From an uncultured Lachnospiraceae bacterium (GTDB lineage: Bacteria; Bacillota; Clostridia; Lachnospirales; Lachnospiraceae), in contig CAMNTQ010000027.1 of assembly GCA_946558695.1 (NCBI GenBank), positions 1-44,482 of the forward strand: 44,482 nucleotides of DNA, in the 5' to 3' direction. Positions within the stretch are counted from its first letter, which is position 1. Each line of letters begins with the position of its first letter. The position numbers and the translations under genes are program-made. Shown here in pieces: positions 14,673-23,940 of the stretch. The notes beneath the pieces are model-generated. The model ran no database searches and had not been told where the DNA came from. It worked only from the letters and a program-made list of their open reading frames with translations.

Positions 14673-17369
14673 GTGTTAAAAAAATGGTATGAATTCATCT
14701 TTGACCATAGAATCAGTCTGCGGGAGCGTATGTTCCGTATAACGACAGGCGGCTGTATGATTGCGGCAACATTTGCGCTCTCCATGGGAAATAACGTGGT
14801 TAACTGGCTTATTCTGGCAGCGGGCCTTGTTATTATGGCGGCGGTCGTAAAGGTCAGTATAGAAAAGGAATGTATTAATACGGGAGCGACGATCATTGCG
14901 CTGCTGATCCTTGTACTTTTCCCGGTAAGCTTTTTTTCGGCAGGCGGGTTTTACAGCGGAGTGCCGGAATGGCTGGTAATCTATTTTATTTATATCAGTG
15001 TAACTTTGATAGGAAGGCGCAAATTTGTATTTTATTTGTTTTGCATTGTGGAGACGGAACTATGTTATTATCTGGCTTTCCGTTTTCCAGAGTTTGTAGC
15101 GAATAATACACAGGAGCGTTCCTTTTTCGACTCGGCGTATTCCGTTGTTTTGGTGGGGCTTTTAACCAGTGTGCTGCTTATGTTTTTGAACAGGCTTTAC
15201 GTGGAGGAGAGTGAGCTTTCCAAACGGCAGAAAAAGGAGATTGAGGAATTAAACAGGGCGGAGAATCACTTTTTTTCCAGCATGAGCCATGAGATCCGCA
15301 CACCGATCAATACTATTATCGGGTTGAATGAGATCATTCTGCGCGGAGATATTACGGAGGAAGTGGCAGAGAACGCCAGAAATATCCAAGGAGCCAGCAA
15401 ACTGCTCTTGACGCTGATCAATGATATTCTGGATTTGTCCAAGATTAAGTCCGGGAAGATGGAGATTGTGAATGTATCTTATGAGACAGGGGCGCTTTTT
15501 TCTGAAATTGTCAATATGGTCTGGGTTAAGGCGCGTGAGAAAGGACTGGAGTTTAAATTGTATGTAGACCCTTCGATTCCGAGTATGCTCTGCGGTGACG
15601 AGGTGCGCATAAAACAGGTTCTGATCAATTTGCTGAACAATGCTATAAAATACACGAGTGAGGGTTCGGTCATGTTATCTGTCCGGTGTGAGTGCGTGAC
15701 TCTGAACAGGGTGCGTGTCTGGTATACAGTAGAGGACACTGGACGGGGAGTGAAAAAGGAAAACATTCCTTATATTTTTAATGCATTTAAGAGGGTGGAT
15801 GAAGAAAAAAACCGTCATATTGAAGGTACCGGACTGGGGCTGAGTATTGTTCAGCAGCTTGTGAAGCTGATGGGCGGTGAGATCAGCGTTAACAGTGTCT
15901 ATACTAAGGGATCGAAATTCATCGTTACGCTGGAGCAGGACATTATTGATGATGCCGAACTGGGCACATTTACGCTGACATCCCGCAGGAAATTACGTGA
16001 GGGAGAGCAGTATAAGCAGAGTTTTGAAGCGCCGGATGCACATATACTCGTGGTAGATGATAATGAAATGAATCTGGTGGTGGTAAAAAAACTTCTGTCA
16101 GAGACAAAGATTCAGGTTGATACGGCGCTGAGCGCCACTGAGTGCCTGAAGCTGACACAGATTCAGCATTATGACAGCATCTTGATGGACCACCTTATGC
16201 CGGAAATGGACGGAGTCCAGTGTTTTCATGAGATTCAGACTCAGGCCGGAGGGATGTGCCGGGATGTGCCGGTTATCGCGTTGACAGCCAATGCAGGGAG
16301 TGATAACCAATTACTCTACCAGAAGGAGGGATTTGCAGGATATCTGGCAAAGCCAGTCAGCGGCATGCTGCTTGAGGCAGCGGTGCTGAGTATTCTTCCG
16401 AAAGAGCTTGTGAATCTGAATGAGGGGGCAGAACAGTCTGAGGTTGGGAAAGACATCCTGATCTTTGAGCGAGTGAAAAGAAGGTCTATTCTTGTTACGA
16501 CAGACAGTGTCTGTGATCTTCCGGAATCCCTCAAGAAGGAGTTTCGTATTTCAGTATGCCCTTACTATGTCTGCACAAACAAGGGACGGTTTCTGGATGA
16601 TGTAGAGATAAAGGCGGATGAGTTGCTGTACCATATGAAAAATGGGAACAACGGTGTCTCCCGTCCCCCAGAAGTGGAGGACTATGAACGGTTTTTTGCA
16701 GATAAGCTGACGGAGGCTCAGAATGTGCTTCATATTACGATGGCAAAGCATGTCAGCGAGGGATACTATCATGCTCTTGAGGCGGCGCAGTCCTTTGAAA
16801 ATGTTGCGGTGATCAATTCCGGCCATCTTTCCAGCAGTATGGGGATGATGGTGCTGTATGCGTCTTATATGGCGGAGCATCATGCTTCGAAGGAGGAGAT
16901 TGTCGATGCCATGAAAAAGTTAAGGAATTATATATCTTCAGACTTTATCATTGACAGTACCCATATGATGTGTCAGGCGGGCAGGATATCAAAGCGGATA
17001 CAGGTGATGTGCGATTCTCTGCTTTTGCATCCGGTCATTGTACTGCGGAAAAGCAAGATGGCAGTCGGAAGTATGGAGGTGGGCGATTTCGCGCATGCAG
17101 CGAAAGGATATATTCGGAAGGTGCTTAGGGATGAGAGGAGTATCGACCGGCGGATACTGTTTATAACCTATGCTGGAATGGATGAGAAAAAGCTTGATTA
17201 TATTCAGTATCTGGTGCGGCAGTATTGTCCTTTTGAGCGGGTATATCTGCAGAAGGCATCCTCTGCCATCGCAAGCAACTGCGGGCCGGGCGCTTTTGGC
17301 CTGTTGTTCATGAGAAAGAACGAGGTGGCCATTTCCTTTTCACAAGCCTCGAAACCAGATACAATGTAG
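14673..17369 (+). CDS. Hybrid histidine kinase fused to a C-terminal DegV/FakB-type fatty-acid-binding domain
   Basis: An 898-residue protein starting at GTG 14673, nine bases after AGGAGG; the in-frame TTG 30 bases earlier has no site. Residues ~22-175 contain about six membrane helices. HisKA has His206 in SSMSHEIRTP; the HATPase has NLLNNAIKYT, EDTGRG and GTGLGLSIV. The receiver (~455-580) has VVDDN and acceptor Asp506 in LMDHLMPEMDG. Residues ~605-885 are a complete DegV domain: ILVTTDSVCDLP, VSRPPEVEDYERFF, VINSGHLSSSMGM, QAGRIS and NCGPGAFG each match a family motif in order. The usual SGTY and IDS motifs read SEGYY and INS, so lipid contacts may differ. DegV/FakB proteins bind fatty acids and pair with the kinase FakA. 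The DegV part may sense lipid or be the output of the phosphorelay. It follows the HPt kinase by 33 bases. Confidence 0.92.
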   Translation: MLKKWYEFIFDHRISLRERMFRITTGGCMIAATFALSMGNNVVNWLILAAGLVIMAAVVKVSIEKECINTGATIIALLILVLFPVSFFSAGGFYSGVPEWLVIYFIYISVTLIGRRKFVFYLFCIVETELCYYLAFRFPEFVANNTQERSFFDSAYSVVLVGLLTSVLLMFLNRLYVEESELSKRQKKEIEELNRAENHFFSSMSHEIRTPINTIIGLNEIILRGDITEEVAENARNIQGASKLLLTLINDILDLSKIKSGKMEIVNVSYETGALFSEIVNMVWVKAREKGLEFKLYVDPSIPSMLCGDEVRIKQVLINLLNNAIKYTSEGSVMLSVRCECVTLNRVRVWYTVEDTGRGVKKENIPYIFNAFKRVDEEKNRHIEGTGLGLSIVQQLVKLMGGEISVNSVYTKGSKFIVTLEQDIIDDAELGTFTLTSRRKLREGEQYKQSFEAPDAHILVVDDNEMNLVVVKKLLSETKIQVDTALSATECLKLTQIQHYDSILMDHLMPEMDGVQCFHEIQTQAGGMCRDVPVIALTANAGSDNQLLYQKEGFAGYLAKPVSGMLLEAAVLSILPKELVNLNEGAEQSEVGKDILIFERVKRRSILVTTDSVCDLPESLKKEFRISVCPYYVCTNKGRFLDDVEIKADELLYHMKNGNNGVSRPPEVEDYERFFADKLTEAQNVLHITMAKHVSEGYYHALEAAQSFENVAVINSGHLSSSMGMMVLYASYMAEHHASKEEIVDAMKKLRNYISSDFIIDSTHMMCQAGRISKRIQVMCDSLLLHPVIVLRKSKMAVGSMEVGDFAHAAKGYIRKVLRDERSIDRRILFITYAGMDEKKLDYIQYLVRQYCPFERVYLQKASSAIASNCGPGAFGLLFMRKNEVAISFSQASKPDTM

Positions 17370-17453
17370 CAGGTGCCGGCCGCATAGCGATGGAGAACGG
17401 AAAGAAGCGGCTGATAGGATGCTGTGGCTGTACAGGGAGAATAGGGAGAAGAT

Positions 17454-18809
17454 ATGGAAAGAATGAAGAAGACACGGACTGGGCAGATGGATATGTTAAA
17501 CGGCCCTCTGGTAAGTAAGATCATATTGTTTGCTCTGCCGCTGGCAGCCAGCAGTATCCTGCAGCAATTATTCAATGCCGCCGATGTGGCAGTGGTAGGA
17601 AGATTCGCGGGGAATCAGGCATTGGCGGCGGTGGGCGGCAACAGTTCAGTCATAAATCTGCTGGTAAATCTGTTCGTCGGCTTTTCAGTGGGCGCGAATG
17701 TGATGATCGCGCGGTATATCGGGGAAGGCAAGACAGAGAAGATTCAGCAGACGGTACATACAGTCATTACGATGGCATTGATCTGCGGTGTGATTCTGGC
17801 AGTTTTGGGAAATGGTGTGGCGCGGCCGCTTTTGCAGCTTATGAATACTCCGGATGAGGTTCTGCCGTTGGCGGCGGTGTATCTTAAGATCTATTTTGGC
17901 GGCATGCCCTTTTTCATGCTGTATAACTTTGGCTCTGCAATCTTAAGAAGTATCGGGGATACGAAGAAGCCTCTGTATTGCCTGATTGTCTCGGGCATTA
18001 TCAATGTAGGGTTAAATCTGCTTCTTGTTATTGTCTTTCGGCTTGGCGTTGTAGGAGTGGCAGTTGCCACGGTAACAGCCAATGGAGTCAGCGCGGGGAT
18101 GATACTCTTCTTTTTGGGGAGGAGTAAGGAAGCAATCCGTCTGGATATGAGAAAATTGTCTCTTAGCAGAGAAGAGATGATTAAGATTGTAAAGATCGGC
18201 GCGCCGGCGGGGCTGCAGGGAATGGTGTTTTCATTTTCCAATGTGTGCATACAGTCTGCCATCAATGGATTTGGGACGGATGCAATCGCCGGCTCGGCAG
18301 CGGCGCTGAACTATGAATTTTTAACTTATTTTGTCACCAGTGCATTTACGCAGGCGGCAGTTACGTTTACCAGTCAGAATTACGGGGCAAGGCAGTATGA
18401 GAGATGTAAAAACGTGTGGCGCATCAGTACCGTATTGGGAATGTGCGGCACAGGGATATTTAGCGCGGTTTTTGTGCTGGGACGCGGCTTCTTCCTGAGT
18501 ATCTTTGCGGCAGACGCGGCAGCCATAGGGTTTGGGGCAGCCCGTATGCTCCATATTCAGATCTTTAGCTTCCTGCCGCCGCTTTATGAAGTGACGGGCG
18601 GAAGTTTAAGGGGTATGGGATATTCTATGACTCCGGCCGTACTGACAATGTTTGGCTCCTGTGCGGTGAGGATTATATGGATTTATACGGCGTTTGCATG
18701 GAAACCGACGCTGGCGGTGCTGTTCTGGGTATATCCTTTTTCGTGGCTGGTAACAATATTTATGGTAGTAGGAGCTTACTTTGTGATCGGCAGGAAAGTA
18801 TTGTCATAG
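17454..18809 (+). CDS. MATE-family efflux transporter
   Basis: A 451-residue, 12-helix cation-coupled multidrug/toxin exporter. The start MDMLNGPLVSKIILFALPLAASSILQQLFN (read in pieces) and the loop VVGRFAGNQALAAVG are diagnostic of the NorM/DinF-like group. The second half repeats the pattern, as FGTDAIAGSAAALNYE. It follows the DegV-fusion gene by 84 bases and may be read from the same transcript; a GGGAG site precedes the start. Substrates are not readable from sequence. The second MATE gene in this window (20892-22256) is a paralogue of similar design on the opposite strand. Confidence 0.92.
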   Translation: MERMKKTRTGQMDMLNGPLVSKIILFALPLAASSILQQLFNAADVAVVGRFAGNQALAAVGGNSSVINLLVNLFVGFSVGANVMIARYIGEGKTEKIQQTVHTVITMALICGVILAVLGNGVARPLLQLMNTPDEVLPLAAVYLKIYFGGMPFFMLYNFGSAILRSIGDTKKPLYCLIVSGIINVGLNLLLVIVFRLGVVGVAVATVTANGVSAGMILFFLGRSKEAIRLDMRKLSLSREEMIKIVKIGAPAGLQGMVFSFSNVCIQSAINGFGTDAIAGSAAALNYEFLTYFVTSAFTQAAVTFTSQNYGARQYERCKNVWRISTVLGMCGTGIFSAVFVLGRGFFLSIFAADAAAIGFGAARMLHIQIFSFLPPLYEVTGGSLRGMGYSMTPAVLTMFGSCAVRIIWIYTAFAWKPTLAVLFWVYPFSWLVTIFMVVGAYFVIGRKVLS

Positions 18810-18833
18810 GAATATGTATTCGGGAGTTTAAGC

Positions 18834-20360
18834 ATGGTACGAAATGATCGTAGATATATAGCCATTGATCTAAAATCTTTTTATGCATCTGTAGAGTGCG
18901 TGGAGAGAGGGCTTGATCCGATGACTACGAATTTGGTTGTCGCTGACCTAAGCCGTACGGAAAAGACGATATGTCTGGCGGTGTCGCCGTCCCTGAAGGC
19001 ATATGGGATATCGGGGAGGGCGAGACTCTTTGAGGTGGTACAGAAGATAAAAGAAGTAAATGCTAATCGGCAGAGGCTGGCGCCGGGGCGGGAACTGATT
19101 GGTTCTTCCTGGAATGACACAGAGCTTAAAGCGTCGCCTGAGAAAGCGGTTGACTATATCGTTGCGCCTCCGAGAATGGCTTACTATATAGAATACAGTA
19201 CAAGAATTTATGAGATATATCTGAAATATGTCGCGCCTGAAGACTGCCATGTGTATTCGATCGATGAGATCATGATGGACGTTACGGACTATCTTAATAC
19301 CTATCAATTATCGCCCCGCGAGCTGGCGGGAAAGATCATGCGGGATATCTATTTTACTACGGGGATCACGGCTACGGCGGGTATCGGTACGAATCTTTAT
19401 CTGTGCAAGGTTGCCATGGATATTGTGGCTAAGCATATACCGCCGGATAAGAATGGAGTGCGGATCGCGTCATTGAATGAAAAAAGCTACCGCCGCATAT
19501 TATGGGCGCATCGTCCGATCACGGACTTCTGGCGTGTGGGAAGAGGATATGCAAGGAAGCTTGAGGAGCACGGCATGTATACGATGGGCGATGTGGCAAG
19601 ATGTTCTCTGGGAAAGCCGGGAGATTATTATAATGAGGATCTGCTCTACCGCCTGTTCGGAGTCAATGCAGAACTTTTGATTGATCATGCGTGGGGATGG
19701 GAGCCATGTACAATGCCGGATATCAAAGCGTACAAGCCAAGCAATAACAGTGTTGTGTCCGGTCAAGTGCTTCATTGCCCTTATATGCCTGATAAGGCAA
19801 GAATTGTAGTCAGAGAGATGGCAGAGATGGCGGCATTGGATCTGGTGGAAAAAAGGCTGGTCACAGACCAGATTGTTCTGACGGTAGGATATGATATGGA
19901 GAATTTGTCCAACCCTGAAATGAAGGATTATAAGGGGGAGATTACGACGGACCGCTATGGACGCAAGATACCGAAACATGCCCATGGGACGGCGAACATT
20001 GGGGAGCAGACGTCTTCTTGCAAATTAATTACAGATACAGTTTTGGGGCTGTACGACAGAATCATCAATAAGAACTTTCTGGTCAGAAGAATTTCGCTTT
20101 GTGCCAATCATGTAGTGGATGAAAGTCTGATTGAGAAAGAGCCGGCGTATGAACAGCTTGACTTGTTTACCGATTACGCTGCGTTAAGGAAAGAAAAGGA
20201 AGAAAAAGATGCGAAGCTTAGGCAGGAGAGGAGACTTCAGGAAGCGCTGCTGGATATAAAAAAGCGGTATGGGAAAAATGCTGTCCTGAAAGGAACCAAT
20301 CTGATGGAGGGCGCTACGGCGATGGAGCGGAACAGTCAGATCGGCGGTCATAAAGCATAG
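18834..20360 (+). CDS. Y-family (UmuC/UvrX-type) translesion DNA polymerase
   Basis: A 508-residue error-prone polymerase. The catalytic acids are Asp12 in IAIDLKSFYASVECVERG and Asp144-Glu145 in VYSIDEIMMDV. Fingers, thumb (TATAGIGTNLYLCKVAMDI) and little-finger regions are all present, so it appears intact. Compared with DinB (~350 residues) and UvrX (~415) it is longer, with an insert at ~72-110 and a charged C-terminal tail. No clamp-binding peptide is obvious, although EQLDLF near residue 442 fits the QLxLF beta-clamp motif well. It is followed 24 bases later by a YolD-like gene, the same pairing known for uvrX/yqjX in Bacillus. A DNA-damage response role is likely; I see no clear LexA box. 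Confidence 0.92.
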   Translation: MVRNDRRYIAIDLKSFYASVECVERGLDPMTTNLVVADLSRTEKTICLAVSPSLKAYGISGRARLFEVVQKIKEVNANRQRLAPGRELIGSSWNDTELKASPEKAVDYIVAPPRMAYYIEYSTRIYEIYLKYVAPEDCHVYSIDEIMMDVTDYLNTYQLSPRELAGKIMRDIYFTTGITATAGIGTNLYLCKVAMDIVAKHIPPDKNGVRIASLNEKSYRRILWAHRPITDFWRVGRGYARKLEEHGMYTMGDVARCSLGKPGDYYNEDLLYRLFGVNAELLIDHAWGWEPCTMPDIKAYKPSNNSVVSGQVLHCPYMPDKARIVVREMAEMAALDLVEKRLVTDQIVLTVGYDMENLSNPEMKDYKGEITTDRYGRKIPKHAHGTANIGEQTSSCKLITDTVLGLYDRIINKNFLVRRISLCANHVVDESLIEKEPAYEQLDLFTDYAALRKEKEEKDAKLRQERRLQEALLDIKKRYGKNAVLKGTNLMEGATAMERNSQIGGHKA

Positions 20361-20384
20361 AATCACAGGAGAGGGGCGGGGGGA

Positions 20385-20822
20385 ATGTTAAAGTTTCATC
20401 ACGACGACAGGCACAGGTATGACGATATTATTGATCTGCCTCACCATGTCTCTAAGACCCATCCTCTGATGCCGGCGGCCGACAGGGCGGCGCAATTCGC
20501 GCCTTTTGCAGCTTTGACCGGACACGGCGCGGCGGTGGAGGAAACAGCAAGACTTACGGAAGAACGGATGGAATTGGACGAAACCTGTAAGGCGGTTATT
20601 AACAGGCAATTAATGTTCCTAAAAAAACAGTCAGATAAGAAACCGGATGTATCCATTACTTATTTTGCGGAAGATATGAGAAAATCGGGCGGAGTGTACG
20701 TGACGGTAAACGGGTGTGTAAAGAGGATAGATGAACATAAGAGACTGGTGATACTGACGGACGGAACAAAGATTCCGATCGATGACATTATAGAGATAGA
20801 AAGCCGAAATACCGTAATATGA
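20385..20822 (+). CDS. YolD-like protein
   Basis: A 145-residue soluble protein of the YolD family. The N-terminal segment RAAQFAPFAALTGHGAAVEE and the C-terminal small beta domain (GVYVTVNGCVKRIDEHKRLV, then TDGTKIPIDDIIEIE) are characteristic. The family accompanies Y-family polymerases and is thought to help or regulate them, but its mechanism is unsettled. An unusually G-rich site (GGGGCGGGGGG) lies before ATG 20385. It ends the polymerase operon just ahead of a strong inverted repeat. Confidence 0.88.
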   Translation: MLKFHHDDRHRYDDIIDLPHHVSKTHPLMPAADRAAQFAPFAALTGHGAAVEETARLTEERMELDETCKAVINRQLMFLKKQSDKKPDVSITYFAEDMRKSGGVYVTVNGCVKRIDEHKRLVILTDGTKIPIDDIIEIESRNTVI

Positions 20823-20840
20823 ACTTAATATATCGAAAAG

Positions 20841-20887
20841 CAATCCACTTAGAATTGATTATAATGCAATCCGTTCTAAGTGGATTG
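20841..20887. terminator. Inverted repeat between converging genes, likely bidirectional terminator
   Basis: A perfect 14-bp stem (CAATCCACTTAGAA at 20841-20854 and its complement at 20874-20887) with a 19-base loop lies between the YolD gene and the oppositely oriented MATE gene. The tails (TGTATTATGTT; on the other strand CTTTTCG) are only moderately T-rich, so strength is uncertain. Confidence 0.6.
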
Positions 20888-20891
20888 TGTA

Positions 20892-22256
20892 TTATGTTCT
20901 TCCCCATTTTGCGTTCAGCTTCTTCTTCCTGTAAAAATAGTATGGGACCAGAAGCAGCGCCGTGGCAGCCCATGCGATCGGATAACTTACAAGGATCGTG
21001 AACAGTTCTCTGCGGATAGGCGTCACAAATATGATCCATGGGAGCCGGACCAGACAGACGCCCCCCAAGGTGATAAACGTAGGAATCATTACATCACCGA
21101 TTCCTCTGAGCGCCCCTGTAAAAATTTCCACAAAAATAAAAATGGCATAGCTTGGTACAATATTTATCATCATATAAGTGCCGATACCGATCACCGTCTC
21201 GTCGGATGTAAATAAGGATAGCAGCGGGTGGGCAAGCGCTAAAAGAGATATCAGGATGGCGCCGCAAACTGCTAAAGACATGCCGAGGGAAATCCGTACG
21301 CTTTTATAGACTCTGTCAAGCTTTCCTGCACCGTAGTTCTGTCCTGCAAATGTAGTGACAGAGATGCCGAAAGCCCCGCTCACTGCCCAGAATATGGAAT
21401 CTACTTTTCCGAAAGCCGCCCATGCAGCGGCGGTATCTGTCCCAAACTGATTGATCGAAGTCTGTATGATGATATTGGTGAGACCGTACATGCATGTCTG
21501 TATTCCGCCCGGAAGACCGATGCGCAGTTCCGAGATTAAGAGAGGGGCATCAATTCGGATATCCTTTGGAACCAGACGGATCATATCATAGGAGGACATA
21601 AGCGCCCGGATCACTAAGACAGCGCTTACAGCCTGCGAGAGGATCGTTGCGATGGCAGCGCCTTTAATTCCCATCTTGAAAAATACGACAAGAATCATGT
21701 CCAGTATAATATTCAGAATACAGCATACGATCAGGTAGTAGAGAGGCCGTTTAGAGTCTCCCGCCGCCCGCATGATGCCGGAGCCCATATTGTAAATAAG
21801 CATGGCTATGATGCCAAGAAAATAAATCCGGAGATACCCGATGGAATCGTCCATAATATCTGCCGGAGTCTTCATGACGGCCAAAAGCGCCGGAGTAGCG
21901 GCATATCCGACGATAGAAATCAGGATACTCGCGATGATGGAAAATGCGGCCGCTGTATGAAGAGCCGCATGGAGCTTCCGCTCATTTTTTGCGCCGTAAA
22001 ACTGGGAAATGATAACCGCGGCGCCGTTTGAGAGACTTGTAAAGAACATCACGACCTGATAAGTCAGCACTGCGGCAGAGCCGCCTACGCTTGCTAAAGC
22101 GGCTTTTCCCACAAAACGTCCTACGATGACGGCATCTACAGTATTATAGAGCTGCTGAAACAAAGTTCCCACAACGATCGGGAGGAAGAAAATAAGCAGT
22201 TGCTTCCAGATGATACCTTCTGTGATCTCATTTTTGACAGTAGTCTCCGATGACAT
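20892..22256 (-). CDS. MATE-family efflux transporter
   Basis: A 454-residue, 12-helix exporter on the reverse strand. I start it at ATG 22256, eight bases after AGGGGG, instead of 51 bases further upstream where there is no site. The sequence EITEGIIWKQLLIFFLPIVV, the loop VIVGRFVGKAALASVGGSAA, and the mid-protein INQFGTDTAAAWAAFGKVD place it in the same MATE group as the 17454-18809 gene. The charged C-terminal tail is YRKKKLNAKWGRT. It stands alone, facing the YolD gene across an inverted repeat. Ion and drug specificity are unknown. Confidence 0.92.
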   Translation of the reverse strand: MSSETTVKNEITEGIIWKQLLIFFLPIVVGTLFQQLYNTVDAVIVGRFVGKAALASVGGSAAVLTYQVVMFFTSLSNGAAVIISQFYGAKNERKLHAALHTAAAFSIIASILISIVGYAATPALLAVMKTPADIMDDSIGYLRIYFLGIIAMLIYNMGSGIMRAAGDSKRPLYYLIVCCILNIILDMILVVFFKMGIKGAAIATILSQAVSAVLVIRALMSSYDMIRLVPKDIRIDAPLLISELRIGLPGGIQTCMYGLTNIIIQTSINQFGTDTAAAWAAFGKVDSIFWAVSGAFGISVTTFAGQNYGAGKLDRVYKSVRISLGMSLAVCGAILISLLALAHPLLSLFTSDETVIGIGTYMMINIVPSYAIFIFVEIFTGALRGIGDVMIPTFITLGGVCLVRLPWIIFVTPIRRELFTILVSYPIAWAATALLLVPYYFYRKKKLNAKWGRT

Positions 22257-22356
22257 ATCTGAAACCCCCTTGCATGTAAATAGCTCAATCTTATCATAAC
22301 TTGACAAAAAAGTCAGTACGTTTTTAAAAAATTATGTATTTACAGGCAATATGGTG

Positions 22357-22362
22357 TATAAT
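22357..22362 (+). promoter_or_regulatory. -10 element for the polyphosphate phosphotransferase gene
   Basis: A perfect TATAAT without a convincing -35. A start near 22369 would leave out the ATG at 22365, which supports ATG 22404 as the translation start, six bases after GGGAGGG. Confidence 0.45.
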
Positions 22363-22403
22363 AAATGCATAATCAGACAATAAGCGGACTGGGAGGGAAA
22401 AGA

Positions 22404-23924
22404 ATGTTAGAGAAACTGGATTTAACAAAGACGTTGGAAAAAGAGGCATATAAAGAGAAAATGCAAAAGCTCATGCCGAGGATCGGAAAGCTTCAGAGAG
22501 AGTGCAAGGATCTGGGCATCCCGATCATGATCGCATTTGAAGGTTATGATGCGGCGGGAAAAGGCGTGCAGATCAGCGAGCTTATTAAGGCGCTTGATCC
22601 AAGGGGATTTGAAGTGCATGCGGTGAAGACGGAGACGAAGGAAGAGCGGATGCATCCGTTTTTGTGGAGATTCTGGACGAAGATGCCTTCAAAGGGACGT
22701 ATCGCCATCTATGACAGCAGCTGGTACCGGAAGGTGCTTATCGATCGTTTTGATAAGAGAACGAAGAAAAGTGAGCTTGCAGAAGCCTACGAGTCCATCT
22801 GTGCATTTGAGGAGCAGTTGACGGCGGATGGTATGGTGCTCATAAAGATATTCTTGGCGATAGATAAGAAGGAGCAGAAGAAACGTTTTAAAAAGCTTTT
22901 GGAATCGAAAGAAACTGCATGGCGGGTAGGTCCGGACGATAAAAAGAGAAATGAGCAGTTTGAGAAGTATCAGGCCATAAATGAAGAGATGCTTCTTCGC
23001 ACCGATACGGAATATGCGCCGTGGAATATCGTGGAGGCTGTAGATAAGAGATTTGCGACTGTCAAGATCTATGCTGCCGTGGAAAAGATTCTCACGGAAA
23101 AGGTAAGGGATGTCCGCGCCCAGAGAGAAGAGGCGAAAGAGACGGCGGCAAGGAAGGCTAAGGAACCGGAAATTCCGGAAAAGGACAGCAGTGATAAGCG
23201 GATGGGCGAGTCCATACTTTCAAGGGCCGACCTTAACCTTTCTTATACAAAGGAAGAGTACAAGGAGCGTCTCGGCGAACTTCAGAAGAAGATCGAGAAA
23301 CTTCATGGAGAGCTTTACCGCAGGAGGATTCCGGTAGTGCTTGGATTCGAAGGCTGGGATGCGGGAGGAAAGGGAGGCGCGATCAAGCGGCTGACGGAAA
23401 AGATGGATCCGAGAGGATACGTAGTTCATCCGACAGCGTCGCCGAACGATATTGAGAGACAGCACCATTATCTGTGGAGATTTTGGATGGATATGCCGAA
23501 GGCCGGGCATGTGACGATCTTTGACCGGACATGGTACGGCCGCGTCATGGTGGAGCGGATCGAGGGGTTTTGTACAAGACAGGAATGGCAGAGGGCTTAT
23601 AAGGAGATCAACAGCATGGAACGAGACTTGGCGGATGCAGGCGCAATCGTGCTGAAATTCTGGATGCAGATTGACAAAGATGAGCAGGAAAGAAGATTTA
23701 AGGCGAGGCAGGAGAACCCGGAAAAGCAGTGGAAGATTACCGACGAGGACTGGCGCAACCGGGAGAAATGGGATCAGTACGAGGAAGCGGTGAACGAGAT
23801 GCTGATCCGTACCTCTACACCTTATGCACCGTGGATAGTGGTAGAAGGGAATGATAAATATTATGCACGGATCAAAGTGCTTGAAACGGTTGTGAATGCG
23901 GTTGAAGAACGTTTAAAAGACTGA
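22404..23924 (+). CDS. pap: Polyphosphate:AMP phosphotransferase (class-II, two-domain PPK2)
   Basis: A 506-residue protein with two tandem PPK2 domains, the arrangement of class-II PPK2 enzymes that phosphorylate AMP to ADP with polyphosphate. Domain 1 has Walker A EGYDAAGKG (46-54), WRFWTKMPSKGRIAIYDSSW and the lid region. Domain 2 (from ~295) has EGWDAGGKGGAIKRL, WRFWMDMPKAGHVTIFDRTW and RVMVERIEGF. Domain 2 keeps the more canonical Walker A and DRTWYGR motifs, so it is probably the catalytic half, as in known class-II members. A charged linker (~235-290) joins them. The protein is cytoplasmic. It is followed 16 bases later by a dGTPase-like gene, and then by primase, suggesting a nucleotide-supply theme. 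Confidence 0.92.
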   Translation: MLEKLDLTKTLEKEAYKEKMQKLMPRIGKLQRECKDLGIPIMIAFEGYDAAGKGVQISELIKALDPRGFEVHAVKTETKEERMHPFLWRFWTKMPSKGRIAIYDSSWYRKVLIDRFDKRTKKSELAEAYESICAFEEQLTADGMVLIKIFLAIDKKEQKKRFKKLLESKETAWRVGPDDKKRNEQFEKYQAINEEMLLRTDTEYAPWNIVEAVDKRFATVKIYAAVEKILTEKVRDVRAQREEAKETAARKAKEPEIPEKDSSDKRMGESILSRADLNLSYTKEEYKERLGELQKKIEKLHGELYRRRIPVVLGFEGWDAGGKGGAIKRLTEKMDPRGYVVHPTASPNDIERQHHYLWRFWMDMPKAGHVTIFDRTWYGRVMVERIEGFCTRQEWQRAYKEINSMERDLADAGAIVLKFWMQIDKDEQERRFKARQENPEKQWKITDEDWRNREKWDQYEEAVNEMLIRTSTPYAPWIVVEGNDKYYARIKVLETVVNAVEERLKD

Positions 23925-23940
23925 TAAAGGATGGATGGCG

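Noticed and set aside
17370-17453. A terminator or promoter between the DegV-fusion gene and the MATE gene
   Set aside because: No hairpin with a T tail and no convincing -35/-10 pair was seen; cotranscription is therefore left open.
22301-22329. TTGACA at 22301 as the -35 of the PPK2 promoter
   Set aside because: The bases 17 further on (TTAAAA) are a poor -10, and TATAAT at 22357 is too far away to pair with it.
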